Part shown: in pieces, positions 1 through 10,357 of the stretch
How the letters are laid out: each line of letters opens with the position of its first letter
Position numbering within the stretch: the first letter of the stretch is position 1
Origin: Gigaspora margarita
Taxonomy: Eukaryota > Glomeromycota > Glomeromycetes > Diversisporales > Gigasporaceae
Assembly (NCBI GenBank): GCA_009809945.1
Contig: WTPW01000432.1
Coordinates: 112,387-176,386 of the forward strand
DNA length: 64,000 nt
Direction of reading: 5' to 3'
Made by a program: the position numbers and the translations under genes
The notes under the pieces: generated by a model
Seen by the model: the letters and a program-made list of their open reading frames with translations, nothing else
Told to the model about the DNA's origin: nothing
Database searches by the model: none

Positions 1-397
1 TAAGAAAACTTGTAAAAAAAATAAAAATACATCATTCTAGTATATTTACTTTTATCTTTCTTGAAAATTTAAGAAAAAAAGCTTAATTTTGGATTTTTTA
101 ATCAAAAAAATTCAAAATTAAGCATCTTAAATTAAAAAAAATTATAGTAGTACAAAAAATGAGATAGCTTATTTTTGGGTATGATTTTTGCAAAAAAAAA
201 GTAATTTGCTAAAAATAAAATATAACATGCATAACATTGCTGTAATTTGCCAAAATGCTTTATATAATCTTTTTTAAAATTAATCTCAATTTGCTAAAAC
301 TTAAATTTGGACCTTAGACCAAATTTTCTGCAATTTGCTAAAAAAAAATATGACATATATCAGAGATATTCAGGGTCCTAGATTATTAGAAGATCGA
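1..397. other. AT-rich intergenic sequence, no gene seen
   Basis: Low-complexity A/T sequence without a supportable reading frame. It includes one copy of a short motif (AGATAGCTTATTTTTGGGT, about 162-180) that recurs near 22,145, 22,195, 22,500, 31,300 and 52,780, so it is probably a worn mobile-element end. Four of the phased seven-A runs described in the findings lie here, so the bases themselves are partly unreliable. Confidence 0.6.
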
Positions 398-1130
398 TCA
401 TATAATAAGAAATTTTGTTTAAAACCTTAACTTGCTTATATAATTTAGTTTTTTTTATTTTTCAGATCCATATCGGCTAATTTACTAGCAGTTGGTTAGT
501 TTTGATGTCTGTGTCTAAGCATTTATTTATCAAATTCAAAAGTAATTAAAGAATTTTACAAAATATAAAATATATGACAAATCACTTGTAAATTATTGTT
601 TGCTTATAATTTACTCTCTGTCTTATTGACTTATTTGTAAATTGGTTAGTACATGTAATGTCTGGTCTGTTTCTGTATCAATTTCTATTTTTAAAAACTT
701 AATGCCTTTAATAATATTGGGGGCCAAAAATAAAATACCATATTTAATTTTAAGTCTATAACCTAGACAAATATGTATTGTAGATCTTTGTAAAAACTTC
801 TAATATAATTATTCTAAAAGAATAAGGTCACAACAAAAAACATAAATGCTTATTTATTATTATCTTTAAAGCATTTTATTTGTATTAATCATTCTATCAG
901 ATTTTTTGGTATATGAATATTTGTTTAAGACTTCAGGAGCAATATATAGTAAAATTGTATAAATTCTATTTGAATTTGATTTTGATACAATATTAGCTAT
1001 TATTGAACTATATAATATTATAATAAATAAAATCTTGAAAATGGATTATCAAAAGATTAATCATATAGGCTAGGTACTGCGAAAAGAGACCAAAAAAAAA
1101 AAATAAAAGATCTTCAAAAAATCAATTTTT

Positions 1131-2097
1131 TTTTTTGTATCAAAATTTCTGCTAAAAAAAAAGGTATTTATTCAAGCAACTGAATCAAGGGTGCCTCTTT
1201 GGGCACCCGACATTTGTTACATTAATAAGGATACAATTAGCCACACATACAACTGTTGGTTGTCTAATTTAATTAGTTCACCTGAGTTCTATACTAGTTG
1301 ACATACCTGCAACCCAACTAGAGGTTATTTATTTAAACCTTCTGGTTCATGCTTTACTTGCCAACCCTCTTATATCACCAGTACAGTCCTCCGATATATT
1401 AGTTAGTTAAAATTAGTTCCAGATTTTTTACGGAATCCCCTTAGGACTAGTTTATCCTCATAGAACACTTGGTAGAGCAGTTCCTGTCCTACACAGATAT
1501 TATCTATACTTTGGTAACTTACGTATCTACTGAGGCAGACCACTTGCAGTCTAGGGATTAGCTTAAACTACTACCATTACCTACTTCTACCTTTGCAAGA
1601 TTTGCTCCAATTCTAGCACCCATCATCACCATCCTACCGGTCCTTACACTGGATCTACAAACTTTTAAACTAGTTAGCCCAAAAGGATCGATATAGCTTT
1701 TTTCTCTTGGTACCTACTACCAGAACGTAGGTCCTTTTTCTCTAGTATGACTCTGGCGGCCAGGTTAGTGGACCCTCCTTGAGAGTCTTGTCATCTGATT
1801 CTCTGGCTCCAGTTTCTGATATTTTAGTTTTGGTAGCACTGTCAAAGACCTTTGCTACCTCTTTACTCAGAACTTGCCAAACAGGTTTACATTTTTCCAG
1901 TTTCTTGGATTTTGTGTACCTGAAAGCTTTCATTTGAAATTGTATGCCAAGACCTACAGGTAATGTACCCAACTGATCAACAAAAAACAGTTACCAAAAC
2001 ATAGTCCTATTTTTTAAAGCATCACTAGTAGGATTTGAACCCTAGACCTGCCGCTTAAGAGTGACAACTTACTAACTTGCCTAATTTACCACACCCC
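1131..2097 (-). mobile_element. tRNA-headed SINE-like retroposon, ~967 bases, with 15-base TSD
   Basis: On the minus strand the element starts GGGGTGTGGTAAATTAGGC. It has a perfect pol III box A (TGGTAAATTAGG, 2080-2091) and box B (GGTTCAAATCC, 2031-2041), spaced as in a tRNA, and a tRNA-Leu-like anticodon region. It ends at a poly(A) run (T-run at 1131-1136). Identical AAAAAATCAATTTTT copies at 1116-1130 and 2098-2112 flank it, the mark of target-primed insertion. The body is GC-richer than its surroundings and contains a short hairpin (GGGTGCC/GGCACCC near 1190-1207). A 76-codon frame at 1742-1972 has no recognisable product. At almost 1 kb it is long for a SINE; a tRNA fused to another retroelement is the alternative. 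Confidence 0.75.
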
Positions 2098-2243
2098 AAA
2101 AAATCAATTTTTATACTACAGATCTTATAATAAATCATAAGAAAGTGCAAACTTTAAAGCACAATATAGCGAAAATTGTATTAATACAACTACTTTTGTG
2201 TTTTAAATAAAAAATGTTTCTTATCTTATTCTAAATTGAATTA

Positions 2244-2897
2244 TCCCTTAAACTGTATTCCAGGCAAATTTGCCTGGAAAATTAAAAAGTATTAAAAAAA
2301 TTTTAAATAAAACAAAAATTTATTAAGAATAAGGAATATACTTTTTTTATAAAAAAAAAATTTTAATACATATTTTATAAACTTTCTTAGAAAATTTTTT
2401 AAAATTATTAGAAAACTTTTATACAATAAAACTTTAAAGTTTTTATTCAAAAATTTTTACTATAGAATTTTTTTTAACTTTTTTTAAATTTTTATGTTCC
2501 CATCTATAAAAAAAATTTTCACTTCTAATACAAGTCTTAATTTTTACAAGTAAATCACAAAAGTTGCAATAATAAAAGTTGTAATCCTTTTTACAAACTA
2601 CAATATGTATTAAAAACAGAGGGCTAGAGCTAATATTTATAGAGTTCGCCAAGAATTAGTGATATTTTTTTTTGGTTAAAAATTTTTTTTAAAATTGTCT
2701 ATTTTTAGCTTATAAGCAACTTATACTTTTTTTCTTATAATATAAAATTAAATTTTACTAAAATATAATCCTTATTTTCAAATATTATTAAATAAAATTT
2801 TATTTTAATATTTTAATTTTTAAAAAAAGTAGATTATAAGTATATTTATAGTATTTTTCTAGACAAATTTGCCTGGAACAGCCTACAGATTAAGGGA
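2244..2897. mobile_element. Family A MITE (TA target, TCCCTTAA ends), copy 1
   Basis: Ends are TCCCTTAAACTGTA and, inverted, TCCCTTAATCTGTAGG, each followed by a palindromic block with GGCAAATTTGCC (left) or CAAATTTGCC (right). TA dinucleotides flank it (2242-2243, 2898-2899). Other copies lie at 17,159-19,366 (split), 22,779-23,420, about 42,100-42,664, 60,453-(gap) and 61,501-62,155. No transposase frame is present, so it would be mobilised in trans; TA target and TIR suggest a Tc1/mariner-type source, which is inference. Confidence 0.75.
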
Positions 2898-3481
2898 TAT
2901 GAAAAAAGTATCTTTTGAAAAATAGTCAATTTGGTCCCTTTTTGTAGCACCTAGCCTATATAATAAGAAATTTTTGTCTAAATCCTTAACTTGCTTATAT
3001 AATTCAGTTTTTTCATTTTTCAGATCTGTATTGGCTAATTACTAGCAGTTAGTCAGTTTTGAGGATCTGTATCTAAGCATTTATTTATCAGATCCAAAAG
3101 TAATTAAAGAACATCACTAAATATAAAACATATGACAAACTACTTTTAAATTATTGTTCATCTATAATTTGTTCTTTGTCTTATTGTTTTTATTTATAAA
3201 TTGGTTAGTACATGTAATGCCTGGTCTGTTCTTGTGTCAATTTCTACTTTTGAAAACTAAATGCCTTTGATAACATTAAGGCTGAGAATAAAATGATATA
3301 TTTAATTTTAAATCCATAACCTAGACAAATACATATTGTTAGATCTTTGTAAAAACTTCTAATATAATTATTCCAAAAGAATAAGTTCACAACAAAGAAC
3401 ATAAGTGCTTAGTTACCATTACCATTAAAGTGTTTTATTTGTATTGATCATTCTATCAAATTTTTTGGTATATAGATATTT

Positions 3482-3868
3482 GTTTTTTTTTTTGTTTTTT
3501 TTTTTTTAAGGTAAGGTCTTGCTTATATCTTTATTAGTAATTTAATAAGCTACAAAAAAAAGTATACTATCTAACAAATTATATGCAAGAATAAGAGCCA
3601 GACTAATTTATCTAAAAAAAAACATACTAGAGTGGTCAAGACTCACCTAGTTTTGAATAGTTAGTATAAAGTTTAAAGGAGCACTGTACCTTATCCAGTT
3701 AATAGCCCATAGATCAATTTTTCTAAGGGCTATAAAAAAAAGGGGACAGTAGGTAGCATCAGTATATAATTGATTAGGTTGCCCACATGGGCAAAAAAAA
3801 GTATATGTACTATATTTGTGACATCGTTTGTAAGATCGTGAGGGTATGGTATAAAAAAAATTGTTCAA
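3482..3868 (-). mobile_element. Probable poly(A) retroposon inserted in family B copy 2
   Basis: Relative to B copy 1 the sequence ATATTTGTT..AAGACTTCAGG is split by about 385 bases beginning with a long T-run (about 3482-3511), which would be a poly(A) tail on the minus strand. The right junction lies beside a phased seven-A block (3854-3860), so the target duplication cannot be read cleanly. The minus strand has a short cysteine-containing frame (3647-4003) that runs past the insert into the repeat and is not credible as a gene. Confidence 0.45.
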
Positions 3869-4319
3869 AACTTCAGGAGCAATATATAGTAAAATTGTAT
3901 AAATTCTATCTGAAAAAAAATTTGATGCAACATTAGCTATTATCGAACTATATAATATCATAATAAATAAATCTTGAGAATGGATTATCAGAAAATCAAT
4001 CATATAATAAGAAATTTTTGTCTAAATCCTTAACTTGCTTATATAATTTAGTTTTTTTTATTTTTTAAATCTGTATCAGCTAATTTACTAGAAGTTGGTC
4101 TGTTTTAAGGATCTGTATCTAAGCATTTATTTATCTAATTCAAAAGTAATTGAAGAACTTACTAAATATAAAACATATGGCAAACCATTTGTAAATCATT
4201 TTTTGTTAATAATTCACTTTCCATCTTATTATCTTTATTTGTAAATTGCTAGTACATGTAATATCTGACCTGTTCTTGTGTCAATTTCTACTTTTGAAAA
4301 CTAAACACCTTTAATAATA

Positions 4320-4505
4320 CTAGAAAAACAGACACTGTTAATGTCTGGAGCTAGGAATTTATTTTTTGGTATTAGTTAAAAATAAAACAGATTAATTAGA
4401 TAAATTGACGATCATTAGATCTAAAAATAGATGCGGACAAGATCACACACATAATCTGGTCTATCACTACACCATAGATCGTCCTCCGCTATGCTCCAGA
4501 CAATT
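4320..4505. mobile_element. Small insertion in family B copy 3 with TGTCTGGAGC/GCTCCAGACA ends
   Basis: Compared with the other two B copies, about 185 extra bases interrupt the unit here. A 10-base perfect inverted repeat, TGTCTGGAGC at 4342-4351 and GCTCCAGACA at 4493-4502, bounds most of it, with near-matching GTTAA and ATTAA outside. TG...CA ends could be read as a tiny solo LTR, but the overlapping CAGACA/TGTCTG palindrome on the left fits a small TIR element equally well. Confidence 0.4.
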
Positions 4506-5076
4506 AAGGGCCAATAATAAAATACCATATTTAATTTTAAGTCCAAATATGTATTGCTAAATCTTTGTAATAAAAAAAAATATAATTATTGTGAAAGAAT
4601 AAGTTTACTACAAAGAACATAAATCTTATTTACTATTATCTTTAAAGTATTTCATTTGTATTAATCATTTTATTAGACTTTTTGGTATATGGAAAAAAAA
4701 TCAAGATTTTAGAAACATATATAGTAAAATTGCATAAATTCCATTTAAATTTGATTTTGATGCAATTAGCTATTATTGAATACTTTAAATCTGCAATGCA
4801 CTTTTTAACTGTTAAAAAATATTTTTATTATGTAATATCATGATGAATAAAATCTTATTAGAAAGATCATATGCAATACATTGTAACAGATTTAATCAAT
4901 TTTTTAATCCATTGTGCCACATTATATGATTTTTTCACAAAGCAACATATTCTATAACAAGATATAATATTTAGAATCTTAATCTATTGTTATATCAAAA
5001 CATATTAAAACTGATAGATTTTTAAAACCAATCTCGTAATATGCTTTTAATTTATTATTAAAGAAAAATTTATTTA

Positions 5077-5532
5077 TTTTTTATTTTTTTTGGGCAATTC
5101 TGCCTTTATTATTTGAGATACGAGTATGCTACTCTAGGATTTCTAGACTAATATCTACGATTCCCTTCCTATCACAATAAAGACTCATCCAGTTACCGAA
5201 ATACCTAAATGCGATCTGCCGCAGTCAAGATTTGTCTCTAATTTTCTGTTTTCTAATGTATAAAAAACTTTCAAATTGTCATCGATAAGCTCTTGCTGGC
5301 TTTATCAGGATCATCTCTTGTTTTGTATTTTTCCGTGGCTTGGCCGATGATATCCAGAATGGCCTCATCGCACCCTCTATCCAATTTCTTAAGATGTATT
5401 TTGCTTCTTTTACCATCTTTTTGAATTTACCCATAGGCTTGTCCGGGTCTTCTGACCCGTTCGGGGTATTTTTTTTTTCTTTACTTAGTTTTTTCCTTTT
5501 CCGATGGCTTTGTACTTCTTTGTTAATTTTCT
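5077..5532 (-). mobile_element. 5'-truncated poly(A) retroposon with 16-base TSD
   Basis: Perfect direct repeats AAGAAAAATTTATTTA lie at 5061-5076 and 5533-5548. Directly after the left copy is a T-rich tract (5077-5090), a poly(A) tail for a minus-strand insert. The body is much GC-richer than its surroundings. On the minus strand an open stretch (about 5290-5480) reads as a basic, lysine-rich C-terminal fragment (for example SEDPDKPMGKFKKMVKEAKY). This looks like the 3' end of a LINE or a processed transcript; I cannot name the source. Its tail differs from that of the LINE at 7412-15401. Confidence 0.65.
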
Positions 5533-5634
5533 AAGAAAAATTTATTTAAATTATTAATTTTAATAATAAATCATAATAATAAGGGCGCTGACAGATATTA
5601 CGTAATATTTTTTTATTAAAGGGTACCTCCTCCA

Positions 5635-5996
5635 CAGTGTTGTCATGGGTCACAGACACGGACGGTGGACAGTCCAGGACGGGACATCCAGGACATGTCC
5701 GCCCAGAATTTTTTTTGTCCTGGACATTTGGCTAATCAACACATGATCATCAGCCAATAAAATTTCTTGTATCCTTCACATAACCCAAAACTAAGGGTCT
5801 GTATAATTCTGCAATTTGGTTGGTTTTACCCGGCGGACATGTCTCGAACATAGTAGGGACATAGTTAAAAATTAGCAGAACATTGTCCGCGTACAATATC
5901 ATTTTGGGGCATTATTGCGAACATGTCCCGGATGTCTCATCCCGGACTGTTCGTGTCTCTGTAAAATTAGCAGGACAATATCTATGTACAACACTA
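5635..5996. mobile_element. ~360-base MITE, YAGTGTTGT ends, hAT-like
   Basis: Compared with the sister element near 29,440-29,470, the CCACATAAGA region is split by sequence starting CAGTGTTGTCATGGG and ending, inverted, TAGTGTTGTACATAG. The interior is full of GGACA/TGTCC motifs in both orientations, typical of subterminal transposase-binding repeats. YAGTG ends resemble hAT elements; the flanking 8 bases (CTCCTCCA, CCCCTTCT) match poorly, so the duplication is decayed or the edges are off by a few bases. Confidence 0.5.
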
Positions 5997-5999
5997 CCC

Positions 6000-7370
6000 C
6001 TTCTCCATATAAGACGATTCTGATTGGTCGATTTTAAAAAAAAATTTATCAAAATTTTACTAATAGATTATAATTTTGGGCCCTAAATAAACTTATTTAA
6101 AATGTAATTATATANNGAANTNATGTATNNTTGAAAAAAANGAANNTTTATTTAGNGNCCAAANTCATATTTCATTAGTAAAATTTTGCATAATACAGAA
6201 TTATTTATATTTTTATTAATAAAAATATAGAAAATTCTGCATTATGCAAAATTAAAAAAATGAATAATAAATTTGAGCTCTAAGTAAACTTGCTCAACAC
6301 TAAAAAATACATTAAAAAAATATATTTTCTTAATTTTTTAAATAAAGATGAGCAAAAATGCTGTTTTGATGAAAAAAAAATAATTTTACTCATCTATATT
6401 TAAAAAAATAAAAAAGATATACAAAAATTATGTAAAAAAAAGTGCTAAACAAATTTAATTAGGGCCTTAAGTTATAATTAATTAGTAAAATTTTGCATGA
6501 TGCTGAATTTTCTATATTTTTATTAATAAAAATATAGTAAATTCTGCATCATGAAAAAAATTACTAATTAATTATAACTTTGAGCTCTAAGTAAACTTGT
6601 TCAGCACTAAAAAAAAAAAACTGGCAGCATATAATTATTTGATTTTTTTAATATTTAAAATAAAGATGAGTAAAAAAAAAAAATTTTTATCAAAATGTAA
6701 TATTGCGCATCTTTATTTGAAAATTTATTAAAAAAAAAAAAATATATACCAATATAGTGTATCTTTTGGTGCTGAACAAGTTTACTTAGAGCTAAAAAAA
6801 AGAATTCATTAGTACAATTTTGCATAATTCTGAATTTTCTATATTTTTATTAATAAAAATATAGAAAATTCTACATAATGCAAAATTGTACTAATTAATC
6901 ATAACTTTGAGCTCTAAGTAAACATGTTCAGCATCAAAAAATATACTATATCGGCATATATTTTTTGATTTTTTTAAAATTTTCAAATAAAGGTGAGCAA
7001 TATTATATTTTGATGAAAATTTACCAATTTTACTCATCTTTATTTCAAGAATTGAAAAAAATTAAATAATTATATATCGTCAGGATGTAGTTTTTAGTGC
7101 TGAACAAGTTTACTTAGAGCTTCAAGTTATAATTCATTAGTAAAATTTTGTATGATTGATGCGCCTACTGCGCCCGACTGGTTTTACACCAGGAGGTTAA
7201 AATAAAAAAAAAAAAAATTTTGTATGATACAGAATTTTCTATATTTTTATTAATAAAAATATAGAAAATTCAGCATCATGCAAAATTTTACTAATAAATT
7301 ATAACTTTGACCCTAAGTAAACTTGTTCAACACTCAAAAATACACTATTATAGTAATATTTGTATTTTAT
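6000..7370. repeat. Tandem array of ~170-base palindromes
   Basis: Four near-perfect palindromes are centred near 6217, 6520, 6851 and 7250 on TATTTTTATTAATAAAAATA. Each reads outward through GAAAATTCTGCAT, ATGCAAAATTTTACTAAT, AATTATAACTTTGAGCTC and TAAGTAAACTTGTTCAGCAC. Second-order inverted repeats (AAATAAAGATGAGCAA and its complement) lie between them. The same units occur at 26,950-27,350 and 28,541-29,440. Single Ns at 6115-6165 and many phased seven-A blocks damage this stretch. Confidence 0.8.
7157..7213 (+). mobile_element. 57-base poly(A) retroposon fragment with 15-base TSD
   Basis: The target AAAATTTTGTATGAT occurs at 7142-7156 and again at 7214-7228; the palindrome unit it lies in is otherwise continuous. 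Between them is TGATGCGCCTACTGCGCC, a hairpin-forming ACTGGTTTTACACCAGG, and an A-rich tail. This is the layout of target-primed reverse transcription of a very short or strongly 5'-truncated RNA. The small GC-rich stem-loop resembles a tRNA anticodon arm or a SINE 3' end; the source RNA is not identifiable by eye. Confidence 0.7.
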
Positions 7371-8059
7371 ATAAATTTAATTAATCCTCAAAATTTTAAT
7401 CTATTAGTAATTTTTTTTTTATTTTAATTGGCGATCATGCTATAATTTTATTTCTAAAAATAGTTACATTTTCTAATACTATTACTATTTCCGGTACTTT
7501 GTACCTTACAACTAAACTATGGCTTACCCAGTTACTTTATGCACCTGTGTGTGACCTGCCAATTCAGAATTCGTCTCCTTCCCTTATCGAGTAATACTCT
7601 ACAGGGAATTCACTAACTTGGTTCTGAGGCCTGTCATGATCACTTTAATTATAGTTCTACCAGCTATAAATACCATTTTTTATCCATTTTTTAACTTTAT
7701 CACAAACTATCCCAAAGCAATCTCCCCATTCTGTTTTTCTTGTTTCCATTTCAACTTCTTTGGGACTTGGTTGGTTCATCGAATCTTCATTCCTAACGGT
7801 CATCCTCGGCTTTCGAAGTATCATTCTTTCTTTTTTCTTCCTTTTAGTCTTCGTAGTAATCCTATTTTCTTTTTTCCAAATTATGGTTTGCTCGCATCTT
7901 TTTTTTCAAATTTTGTCCTGGAAGTTCATTGTCCACTCCTCTAACCAAACCAGAAGTATGTGATTGATTACTTTATTCTCAAGGTCTAGATATAAAAAAA
8001 TCCTCCTCACATCTAGATTTATTATTCCTCTTGTTAGGAGCATTCTTCATTGATCCTCT

Positions 8060-8340
8060 GGTGTGTTTTTGTTGGTCAGAATTTCTAAGAGCTGATGCCG
8101 GTCTACTTTTTTTTGAGAGTTACTAGGTATGGAGTTCCATACTTTTCCTGCTATTTCCTCTTCTAATCGTTTTCATGTTTTTTTGTCAGCAGGGCAGGCA
8201 GCCAGGTGATCTGACGTTTTTCATTAACTACGCATTTACGGCAGTTGGAGCTATTGTAAACGTCTCCTTGGTTGCGATATCTTTTAGTTAAGGTAGGTAG
8301 AGATCCATTTATCATTTTTATTTTAAACACCCATCTTTTG
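8060..8340 (-). pseudogene. LINE ORF2 C-terminal CCHC zinc motif, frameshifted
   Basis: After RNase H the minus strand reads NGSLPTLTKRYRNQGDVYNS followed by CRKC (8232-8243). One frame over it reads DHLAAC (about 8195-8212), completing a C-x2-C...H-x4-C pattern typical of the C terminus of RNase H-bearing fungal LINEs. A frameshift separates the two halves and a TGA where Trp is expected follows (about 8173). The frame then runs to about 8060. Function in target RNA binding is inferred from other LINEs. Confidence 0.65.
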
Positions 8341-8381
8341 TTATTCTTTTTATTGAGGGCTTTTGTTTTTTGGGTTTTTCG

Positions 8382-9215
8382 CTAAAAACTTCTGAAAGTT
8401 TGCCAGTTTTTGTGCTCATTACACTTTGTGTGTATTTCATCTTTTTGATATCTGAAAAAAGTCCATTCTGCTTTGTGATATACGTCAAGTATCTTTTTAA
8501 CAAAATGTTTTATTGGGATCTCTATTTTGGATTCCTGCCATATAGGGGTAAATGCGTATCCTTTTACGTCATCTGTCACTATTATTGTTTTTTCTTTTAA
8601 TGATAGTGCTTCCTTCGCTAAAAGGTCTGCTTTCTCGTTTAATGCTATATCTGAGTGTGCTTTTATTTTGTGCAATATTAGTTTCAGTTCCTTGACTCTA
8701 ATGTTTTCATTAATTTTGCTCAGTAGACCGCTGTTTTTAATCTTATACCATAATCTTGGGGTATTTGACTTTCTTACTGCTTCAATGCCTTGGATTGCCG
8801 CTTGACTATCTGTATATATATTTACTATACTTGACGTAGGAGAGATTAGTATTGCCTCTAGGATTCTTGCTAACTCTGCTCTTGTTGAGGAGAACCATCC
8901 TTCTATTCTACTCTTGGTTTTCCTAATTATTCTATTTTCTAAGTCGCACTGAACTACACTATATTCTGCTCTGTATTTTTTTCCTCCTATTTTCCCAAGT
9001 GAGCCATCTGTATAGAAGGTAAGTTCATTAAATTTCTTATTATCACAGAGTGCTTCTTCTAGTTCCAGTCTTTTCTTTTTATTAACTACTGTCTTCTTTA
9101 AACTCAAGATATCCCAGCTTTCAGGTTGCTTTATACTTTGAAAAGCGCTTTCTCTAGCATCGGGTTGGTTGGATGACTTCATATTCAGAGCTTCTTGTAG
9201 GCCTTCTGGATCCAT
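8382..9215 (-). pseudogene. LINE ORF2 RNase H domain
   Basis: A 277-codon frame with the four acidic residues of RNase HI in order: FYTDGSLG, STRAELARILEA, IYTDSQAA and NEKADLLAKEAL, plus the His of KAHSD. It would remove RNA from the RNA:DNA hybrid during second-strand synthesis. This is the best preserved part of the LINE. The frame upstream (9320-9598) is the connector from the polymerase and contains several Phe-Phe pairs produced by phased seven-A blocks. It ends by frameshift into the C-terminal zinc region. Confidence 0.85.
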
Positions 9216-10357
9216 TAGTAGCTTCCAACTACCCGGCTCTCTCTTGACCTAGTCATTTATGTTGTTTAATCTCTTGAGTTCCAATATGGGCCTATTTTGA
9301 TTTGTTTTTTCCTTAATTCTTATTGTTGCTTTCTTTCCAGAGTCGATATCCTGATTTTTTTTGTCCTCTTCTTCCCATTCTCCTTTATCTCAGCTCTATC
9401 AGAGAATTTGTTTGAGATTCTACCTATTACTGGAAAAAAACTCTTCTTGGTATTACCTAGGATCCATTCTCTCTTAGAGTGTTTTGTTGAAATAAAAAAA
9501 CATTCCATCTGGATCATGTGACTTTTTCCTTCTGGATCAATTTGGAACTCTGGAAAAAAATCTCTTGTTTTCTGATTTAAGATAATGATTTCTTCCAAGG
9601 TGCAAAACCATTTAAAAAAACTTCCCTTAGCTGAGTAGTTTCTAATCTTTTTAATTTGTTGCTATGTCATAAGAAAAAAATTTTGTCTTTCTATGATTTG
9701 CTCTAGACTCCATATTTTCAGTTTTTTAATGGTTTGTGTGCTTCCTTGCCATTCATTCTTTTCAAGAATTCGTATGATCTCTCTGTTTGGATCATGTGGA
9801 AGTATGATACTCCATTACTCCTCATTAAGTTTATTCTCGAGCTCAATCTTGAGAAAAAAAGCGATTCCTAGAATTGCAGTATTTAGATTGTTTGTCCATT
9901 TTCGTTTGTTTATAAAAAAATCCTCTAATAGCCAGATCGGCTTTGTCGAGAGTAGATCTAGTTGTGCCGCTTTAAAAAAAATTTTTGCTGTTTCTCCTGC
10001 TACTTTTGTACTATTTATTCTAATGAGCCATTCAAAAAAAGAATGCTCCCAGTGTCTTTGCCATAACGGCTTTAGACCTAAAATATCTGTATTATATAGG
10101 AGGAAGTTTGCTATAGTTCTTTTTGTTTCAGCTTTCTATTTAACAACCTGTAGCATTGGGTTTTGTATTTTATCACATTCCTGCTTATTGAGAAGGGTAA
10201 GATTTAATTTGTATTCCAATCTTGGTAGGAGTACCTTGTTGTTAATATATCTGGCTTGATCTATAGATATCTCTTTAGTCTTTATCAAATGTGCCAGTTC
10301 TACTACTTCTCGCTTCAATCTTGATTTTAGACTTTTTCTGCAGCCTTTAACTGCAAT

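Larger units (their letters stand above)
1068..2956. mobile_element. TIR element inserted in family B repeat
   Basis: The left end reads GGCTAGGTACTGCGAAAAG and the right end, reverse-complemented, GGCTAGGTGCTACAAAAAG, with matching GACCAAA just inside. The ends are flanked by TATA at 1064-1067 and 2957-2960. The sister B copy at about 3990 is continuous across this point, which shows the insertion. The 1.9-kb interior is not transposase: it holds a tRNA-headed retroposon (1131-2097) and a family A MITE (2244-2897), so the element was a landing site for both. Confidence 0.65.
398..4860 (+). repeat. Family B: tandem ~680-base repeat, three interrupted copies
   Basis: About 398-1067, 2957-3995 and 3996-4860 align unit for unit. 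Each begins near CATATAATAAGAAATTTT, passes CTTAACTTGCTTATATAAT, GCATTTATTTATC, GGTTAGTACATGTAATG and CTTCAGGAGCAATATATAG, and ends near GATTATCAAAAGATTAATC. Two further copies lie inverted at 22,525-23,610 and about 23,715-24,415. The units carry different later insertions (1068-2956, about 3482-3868, about 4320-4510), so the tandem array is older than those elements. No coding potential is visible. Origin (satellite or duplicated non-autonomous element) is unknown. Confidence 0.75.

Noticed and set aside
3647-4003. 118-codon minus-strand frame with CPCGQP and several Cys/His
   Set aside because: It crosses from the inserted sequence into the unrelated 680-base repeat and passes through several artefactual seven-A blocks.
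4342-4502. Solo LTR (TG...CA ends)
   Set aside because: Only about 160 bases, no LTR-like promoter or other LTR parts, and flanking GTTAA/ATTAA is not a perfect duplication; kept as a small unclassified insertion.
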